Source: Neostapfia colusana
Lineage: Eukaryota > Streptophyta > Magnoliopsida > Poales > Poaceae
Direction: 5' to 3'
Assembly: GCA_030760725.1 (NCBI GenBank)
Contig: JASWHV010000010.1
Span: forward strand, 33,361,760-33,425,759
Length of the DNA: 64,000 nucleotides
The translations under genes and the position numbers were made by a program. Below, piece by piece: positions 58,103 through 64,000 of this stretch. A model generated the notes under the pieces. The model was not told the DNA's origin, searched no databases, and saw only the letters and a list, made by a program, of their open reading frames with translations. Numbering within the stretch: position 1 is the stretch's first letter; each line of letters starts with the position of its first letter.

Positions 58103-60888
58103 ATGGCTTCCAACCTGCTCCCGTCGCGTCTCGCTCGGTCGGCCAAGCTCGGACCAGTGCGCAGGCTGCTGGGCTGGCACGTGGAGGAGCAGAAACGCCG
58201 GCTCCACCAGGGATCTCTCCCCCTGCTCCTGAAAAGGGGGAGATGGTCTTCTTCACTGCCTACGCCATGGCGGGGTTTGTCCCACCAATTTCTTCTTTCT
58301 TCGTCACGCTGCTGGAGACGTACGGTCTCCAGCTCCACCGCCTTTCCCCCAACTCCTTCGTGATGGCCGCCGTCTTCATCCATTTCTGCGAGATGTTCGT
58401 GGGTGTGCACGCTTCAGCGACGCTCTTCCGCTACTTCTTCGTGTTGCGGACGACCAGGCGCAGCTCGAAGACCCAGCTGGGCATGTACTACTTCCAGCAT
58501 TGTTGCAAGGATCCGAAGGCCTCTGGGTACCTTCTACCTTTCGGAGCGTCGATTTGGGAAAACTGGAGGGAGAACTGGGTGATCGTGCAGACCGACGAGC
58601 ACGATCGCCTGCAGCTCCCAACTGCCGGCACAACCACCAAGCGTCGCTTCTGGGAGGAGGTCCCAGAGCTGGAGCAGGAGTACGCACTGGTCTTGGAGTG
58701 GATCCGGTTCCTGGCCAACGAGGGGCTGATGTCCCTGATGGTGCTAGTGGATTTCCTGTCGTGCCGTATTGCGCCCTTGCAGCAGCGCAACCGCCCGGCA
58801 TGGTACTACACTGGCGAGCTCGACTGCACCAGGTTGGAGAAGGGTCTCGGCTCTGATCCTTCCGATGAGGAGCTGTACGAGATGGTGGCCAAGGTGAGCA
58901 GCGACTACGTCACCGGTGGCGACCTGGCCTTCCCGGCCACTGGCACTCCCCTCTTCTTGGAGCCGCAGAGGAGGTCAGAGCTGCTGCGGAAGATGCCGAA
59001 CCTCGACGACATTGGGATCACCGTTCGTCAGGTTGGGGATGCCCTCCGGGCTATCTCGATCCCTGGGACCGAGCGCTCCAGATCGGAGCACGAGGCGTCT
59101 GTCGCTGTCCAACCTGCACCGAGGGCCGGCGGAACTCAGGCCGCCGACAAGGGGAAGGGGAAGGAGCTGGCCCCCGGGCAGCCAGATAAGAAACGTGCCC
59201 GGTCTCCTCCGAGGGCGTCGATTGCGCTGATCCAGGGGGTCGGGGCACCCTTGCGCCCATCTCCCGGAGGATCTAGTCCGTCGAGTGGCGACCCAAAGAG
59301 ATCCCGGGTGTCCCACTCCGGCGGGTCTCTTCTCGGACAGCCACAGTCCGAGGAACCCCAAGCGTCCCACCACTCTTTCTCAGGCGGAGGGGCTTCCAGG
59401 AAGGACGCCGGTGGGGCGACGCCCGGGAGTGTGCCGGGGGCTCAGACGCCACAGCCAGCAAGCGTTCCGGCTGCAGGTCCTGGCGGTTCTGCCCCGGCCC
59501 AGAGGCCGGGGCTCCAAGCCCGTTGGAGCACTCACGTCGCCCAGTAAGTGTTGCTCTTTCTGGCTTGTAGGAGTAGTGTTCCCTTCTCCTCTCTTAGCCT
59601 GAGAGCTTTCTTTGCCTGCAGGGACTCACCGGCTGCCGGGGGCGAGCCTATTCCCCGGCCATCTACAGTTGGCGGAGGCTCTGTGCCGCAGCATCCGGGA
59701 AATGCGGTGGTTCCGACGGCCCCCAAGTCGGCGGGGGCTTCTTCTGTGCTGGCGGGTTCACCTTCTGCGGTGGCTGCGGCAGCACCTGCTCATCCTCCTT
59801 CGCCAGCCCGGAAGTCCGGTGCTGAGGCTGGAAGGGCTGCTGTAGGCGCAGATGATGGCTCCCTGGCTCCCCCGGGTCAGCGTCTTGCCTCAGTTGCCGG
59901 GGCACCAGCACCATCGCCGGTCGTGGACGCGACGGGGGAGGTCAGGGGCACGACTCCTGCCCCCGCCGCCCCGTTGCCCATATGGGAAGCCTTGGGGCGT
60001 GCTCAGGCTGGCGCCTGACAGATCCAGGCCGCCCTTGAGCTGGAGCGGGGGGCGGTGGCTGGAGAGAGGGAGCGCCTCCTTAGCTGGGAGCATATACTGC
60101 AGCAGAGGACCCAGGAGGCTAAGGCAGAGCTCGACTCGAGGCAGTCGAGGCTTGACGCCATGGGTGCTCTGCTCGATGCTCAGAAGAAAGCCGTTGGCCG
60201 CCTAGACTCAGAGACCCGGCGGCTCCGCGCTACCTTCCGCGAAGCTCAGGCCAAGGCCGAAGCGCACTCTGCTGCCATGGAGGAGTTGCGGCTGCAGGTA
60301 GTTCACCGAGAGTGCGCCGTCGCCGATCGGGAACGTGCCGTGGCTGCCGAGGAGGAGAAGGTCGCCGCACGGCTGAAGGCCAGAGAGGGCGAGCTGAGGG
60401 CTCGGGCCAAGGAGCTGGAGCTCCCCGAGTCGACTGCTGCCGCGAGGGAGGAACAATCGTCCCGGGAGCGCCAGGCGGCGCTGGATCGCGAGCTGGCAGC
60501 CTGCCAAGAGGTAGAGAAGCTCCAGGCGGTCTGGAGCTTTTTTACCGAGGCAGGGTCCGCTTTGGTTCCTCTTGGTTTCAGCCCGGTGCGGACGGAGGCT
60601 CCAGCGCAGGAGGTGTCTGGGGCAATCCCGGCGCTTGAGTCCATCGGCGCCAAGCTGGGCCTGCTCGAAGTGGTGATCGCCGACGAGCTTGAGATGGAGG
60701 GACGAGGCCTGGCGAAGGAGGTCGCTACGCATGTGCTGGCATGCTTCCGGAGCCAAGACTCTTCCTTCTCTCTGGAGCCAGTCCAACTAGGGCTCGCCGT
60801 CGAGCGGGAGGAAGATGCCAGGGCCGTGGTCGGGGACATGGCCGCCCTTGTGGCCTCTAGGTTCCAGTGGCAGTCCGGGGACTCTTAG
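58103..60888 (+). pseudogene. E3 long ORF: Transposase_28-like domain, coiled coil, one intron
   Basis: Starts MASNLL at 58103, then a frameshift before the main frame at 58243. N-terminal domain (about 58190-59050) with FVPPISSFFVTLLE, LHRLSPNSF, HFCEMFVG and LFRYFFVL: this resembles the Pfam family 'putative gypsy type transposon' (Transposase_28), recalled without a search. Then a Lys/Arg-Pro-Ser linker, an intron at 59544-59621, a Pro/Ala-rich part, an in-frame TGA at 60016-60018, a long coiled coil (LDSRQSRLDAMGALLD) and the conserved end (LVPLGFSPVR; VATHVLACFRS). It is opposite to pol of the same copy (62031-63767, minus). Biochemical role unknown. Confidence 0.8.
59544..59621 (+). other. 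Spliceosomal-type intron in E3 long ORF, 78 bp
   Basis: Begins GTAAGT and ends in a pyrimidine-rich tract plus TTTGCCTGCAG. It contains the in-frame TAA at 59545-59547 that would otherwise stop the ORF. Removing it joins Gln to Asp-Ser-Pro in frame. E1 and E4 align across this point with no gap: 29 bases separate the same two anchors (GGAG and CGGCTG) in E1 and in spliced E3. Confidence 0.8.
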
Positions 60889-62030
60889 GAAGCCGCCCCC
60901 GTGGCCAAAAGGCCCTGTATCTTTTTCCCTTTTTTCTTTACTTTTGTTGAGCGTGTAGTCCAGCTCATGGAGCCTTGAATGAATATACTCTTGTTATCTT
61001 CTGCGCCTGTGTGCTTTAGTCTTCTTCTTGGCTTGGCCTGACCAAGCCCTTAGCTTCGCAAGGTACTTAGAGGCCTTCACCAATCTTGAAGCCCTGCACA
61101 GATACCTTCCCCGGGTCCTTATTGTGTTAAGGGCCCCGGAGGTCTCCGGAACTCGCCCAGTGAGAACGGAGAGGTCCGGGGCTGCCGACCACCTGGCGGG
61201 CCCGGAGCTCTCCTCTGAGGAGAGGGAGGTCTGGCCCTGTGGGACATGTGGAGCCTTCGGAGCTCTCCCCGCGGAGGGGGGAGGTCCGGCTTCTGCTGGC
61301 CACGTGGCGGGCCCGGGGCTCCTTCTGAGGAGAGGGGAGCTCCGGCCCCGCTGAACACGTGGGGCCTTCGGGGCTCGCCCCTGCGGAGGGGGCGAGGTCC
61401 TGATCCTTGGGTCTTGCATTGGAGCTCCGGTCTTGCGCGGTCCCATAGTGGCCCCCTGGTAGGTGTGGCCAATTGTTTGGGCGCTCCTACCATACTCCTA
61501 CGGGGAGCTAAGGCCGGGAGGTCCTGCACACAAGTAAGGGAAACAAAATTCTCCTTGGGGCTCCCCCTTCCCTATGTAATAGTCTTATTTGGCTTATGGT
61601 CCTAATCCGGTGTACGGTGCTTGGGAACTACAGTGCGCGAAGTGTTGGCAGGTACCTCAAACGCGACCGCCTTCGGTAGGATAGCAAATGCCGACTAGAG
61701 GTGAGAATGGGAAAAGGGAGCTGAGTGCATGGTGAGCATACACAGGAAGTGCGGTCATAAAAATTAATACGTAATTTAAATGAGCACGAGGGAAGAGCAA
61801 AGTAGGACAGGTTTCTTTTCATATAAATTTCCATAGGAGGAAGGCAGGCTAAACATGAAGGCAACGACCCGCCCCATTAAGAACGGAAGCAAGACTCTAC
61901 GCGCTTAGGGTCAGAACCAGGCCAAGCTGAACGTAGTCCTGGACTGTCCCCTGAGACTTAGCTGCTCCGAGCGCTGTTCCTGGACTCTATGGAATCTATT
62001 ACAAAAAGAAGAGACTATCCTATTATTGCT
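60889..62030 (-). other. E3 3' spacer with internal G-box array
   Basis: 1.1 kb, noncoding, between the convergent 3' ends of the long ORF (+) and pol (-). G-box/hairpin units at 61140-61410, exact CACGTG at 61301 and 61356. About 61500-61890 is AT-richer. It contains the uninterrupted version of the site where solo LTR E2 inserted in E4. No gene seen. Confidence 0.75.
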
Positions 62031-63767
62031 CTAGGGGTAGAACTTAAGGAGGTGTTCTATGTTCCAAGGGTTCGGGAGTTGGTCCCCATCCTCGGTGGAA
62101 AGGCGTACGCACCCGGGGCGCCATACTTTTGCGACTCGGAAGGGACCTTCCCAGACGGGGAAGAGTTTGTCGGTCCCTTCGCGAGAAAGTATGCGCCGCA
62201 ACACCAGGTCTCCTTCCTGCAGCTCCCGGACACGCACAGACCTTTGGTGGTAGCGCCGGTGCGCTTGTCGGTACCGTGCGTTGCGGAGTGCTGCATGTAA
62301 TCGAGCCTCGTCGACAAGGTCGATGTCTTCACGCCGGAGGTTGTCCTGCACGGCTTCGTCGTAAGCTCGGACACGGAGGGACCCCATGGTGATCTATGGG
62401 GGAAGCACAGCCTCGGCCCCGTATACCATGAAGAAGGGTGTCTCTCCAGTGGCCCGGCTCTGGGGTGTCCGGTTAGCCCATATTGTGCTCGGAAGCTCGT
62501 CCACCCACTTGGCGCCATGTTTCTTCAAGCCGGCATAGGTGCGGGTCTTGAGGCCCTGAAGAATCTCGGAGTTGGCCCTCTCAACTTGTCGATTGCTCTT
62601 TGGATGAGCAACGGAGGCATAGCACACCTGGATGCCGAGGTCTTTGCAGTATTCTTAGAATGCTGCGCTGGTGAACTGGGTCCCGTTGTGAGTGATGATT
62701 CTGTTCGGGGCACCGAACCGGCAGACGATTGACTTGATGAACTTTACTGCGGATTGCTTGTTGATGGTGACGACGGTTGTGGCTTCCGGCCACTTGGTGA
62801 ACTTGTCGATGGCGACGTAGAGGTACCGGAATCCCCCGACGGCTCTAGGGAATGGTCCCAGGATGTCCAACCCCCATACGGCGAACGGCCATGATGGCGG
62901 GATCATCTGAAATGCCTGAGCCGGTGTATGGATCTGCTTGGCGTGGAACTGGCACGCCTTGCAGCTCTCGACCAGCTTGACGGCATCCTGGAGTGCTGTC
63001 GGCCAGTAGAAGCCATGCCGGAAGGCTTTACCGACAAGCGTGCGTGAGGAAGAGTGACTCCCACATTCGCCTCCATGGATCTCACCGAGCAAGTTGCAGC
63101 CTTCCCCCTGGGTTATGCACCGCAATAGGACGTGGTTGGCGCCACGCCGGTAGAGATCCCCTTCTACCAGCGCGTACCTCTTAGCCATGCACACGATCCG
63201 TTCAGCGGATACACGTTCATCACGGAGGATGTTGTCTTTCAAGTAGTCCCGGATCTCCGTGATCCATGCATCGGGTCTGACTTGAGCTTCTGGATCTTGA
63301 GCGCTGGGTTGCACGGAGTACTCACTGACGCTTACGATCCTTGGCGGCGTCCATGGCTGCAGGGCCGCCGGGACCGCCAGCTTCGAGGTGCTGCTCCAGC
63401 CCCCTTCGCCCGGCTCGGCAGGCCGGGCTGTGGGCCGTAGCAATGTCCTCTCGAAGACTCCTTCAGGCACAGGGGCTCCGGTGGAGGCCTTCATTGAGAG
63501 GTTGTCAGCTGCGGCATTGCCAGCACGCGGTAAATGGCGCAGGTCCAAGGCGAGGAAGTATTTCTCCAACATCTGCACATGCAGCAGATAAGCAGCTAGC
63601 TGTGGGTCATTGCAGGAGCATTCACCCTTAACTTGCTTGATGACTAGCTGGGAGTCGCCCTGTGCCAACAACTGGCGAGCGCCCAGATAAAGGGCTATCT
63701 TTAGGCCAAAGATGAGTGCTTCATACTCTGCCATGTTGTTGGTTGCCTTGAAGATGAGACGCACCAT
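62031..63767 (-). pseudogene. pol: E3 pol fragment: RNase H and integrase
   Basis: Reads from 63767 leftward to 62031. RNase H is truncated at its N-terminus, starting at NFKETNN-like sequence, because an A LTR inserted at 63768. Integrase: zinc finger and first Asp (GLDILGPF) present, but the second catalytic Asp is His (IITHNGTQF), and in-frame TAA (62652-62654) and TAG (62391-62393) interrupt it. It reads through the position where E4 has its stop (52206), so the two copies decayed independently. No chromodomain. Confidence 0.9.
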
Positions 63768-63822
63768 TGTGACACCCTCATCTCGGGTATCAGCATATGT
63801 TCATGCTTTATGAAGAGGAAAC
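63768..63822 (+). repeat. A-family LTR end fragment, reversed
   Basis: 55 bp matching the reverse complement of the last bases of the A LTR (tgtgacaccctcatctcggg...). It starts with the exact LTR terminus next to E3 pol, so an A element or solo LTR inserted there (expected duplication accat). It is cut at 63823 by the next E LTR. Confidence 0.82.
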
Positions 63823-64000
63823 TGTCGGTACCTGAGATATGGGGTACCCCCGCGCACAGGGTAAAATGCCTAAGGTACTCACCCTTCTCCGCAGGGAGAG
63901 CTGCGAAGGCGCCACGTGTCCGGCGGGGCCGGACCTCCCTCTCCTCAGAGGAGAGCTCCGGGCCCGCCACGTGGCATACAGAAGCCGGACCTCCCCCTCC
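63823..64000 (+). repeat. E5: start of another E-family LTR
   Basis: TGTCGGTACC start, then the first G-box units: CACGTG at 63913 and 63968. It continues past the window. Inserted in the A LTR fragment; the expected target duplication is gaaac (63818-63822). Confidence 0.88.

Noticed and set aside
58243..59547. Captured host gene in E3
   Set aside because: The domain is known from grass elements, and E1 and E4 carry the rest of the ORF at the same place in the element. It is part of E rather than a local capture.
58037..63767. E3 read as one E element with normal LTRs on both sides
   Set aside because: Its pol is on the minus strand while both flanking LTRs point to plus, and its two edges are cut by an E LTR and by an A LTR. 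It is an older inverted copy, not the interior of those LTRs.

Overview
This window is transposon-rich DNA from a plant nuclear genome. It is most likely a grass: chromodomain-bearing Ty3/gypsy elements primed by initiator-Met tRNA, a Tat/Grande-like family with an antisense ORF, long GC-rich LTRs and deep nesting all point that way. I found no convincing host gene. Nearly every base belongs to one of four LTR-retrotransposon families, called A, C, D and E here. A, C and D are chromoviruses (integrase ending in a chromodomain, Tekay/Del-like) and lie on the minus strand. E is a Tat-type family with a second, archaeal-like RNase H.

Layout. 1-1246: end of a C-family LTR, inserted into an A LTR. 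1247-31167: a tandem A array of the form LTR - internal A1 - LTR - internal A2 - LTR. A1 is 2734-7686. A2 is 10608-14159 plus 26841-28246, split by a complete D element (14160-26840) flanked by the 5-bp target duplication GTTGC. 31168-31511: remnant of an E element that received the A array. 31512-46285: a C element with a 4.0-kb LTR, degenerate gag-pol, an upstream ORF, and a second LTR cut off at 46285. 46286-64000: stacked E-family copies. LTRs at 46286-47070, 49465-50547, 56952-58036 and from 63823 all point right, a solo LTR (52569-53542) points left, and between them lie partial internal regions. These hold RNase H-integrase genes and an ORF encoding a 'putative gypsy type transposon' domain (Transposase_28-like) plus a coiled coil. 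That ORF runs opposite to pol.

How the parts work. D looks intact: near-identical LTRs, PBS, PPT, one open gag-pol polyprotein and an upstream ORF. A1 and A2 have long open frames but share a +1 shift between gag-protease and reverse transcriptase. C has three in-frame stops, a gag deletion and a damaged reverse-transcriptase active site. The E copies lack PBS, gag and reverse transcriptase in this window.

Most interesting signals: (1) a ~55-58 bp periodic array of G-box (CACGTG) units in the promoter part of the LTRs of two unrelated families, A and E, and again inside E; (2) a 78-bp spliceosomal-type intron in the E3 antisense-ORF copy that is exactly missing from the other two copies; (3) an upstream ORF with coiled coil and acidic tail in both C and D; (4) a hairpin-bearing LTR block conserved between A and D; (5) the shared-LTR tandem of A. 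All calls come from reading the sequence; no database search was run.
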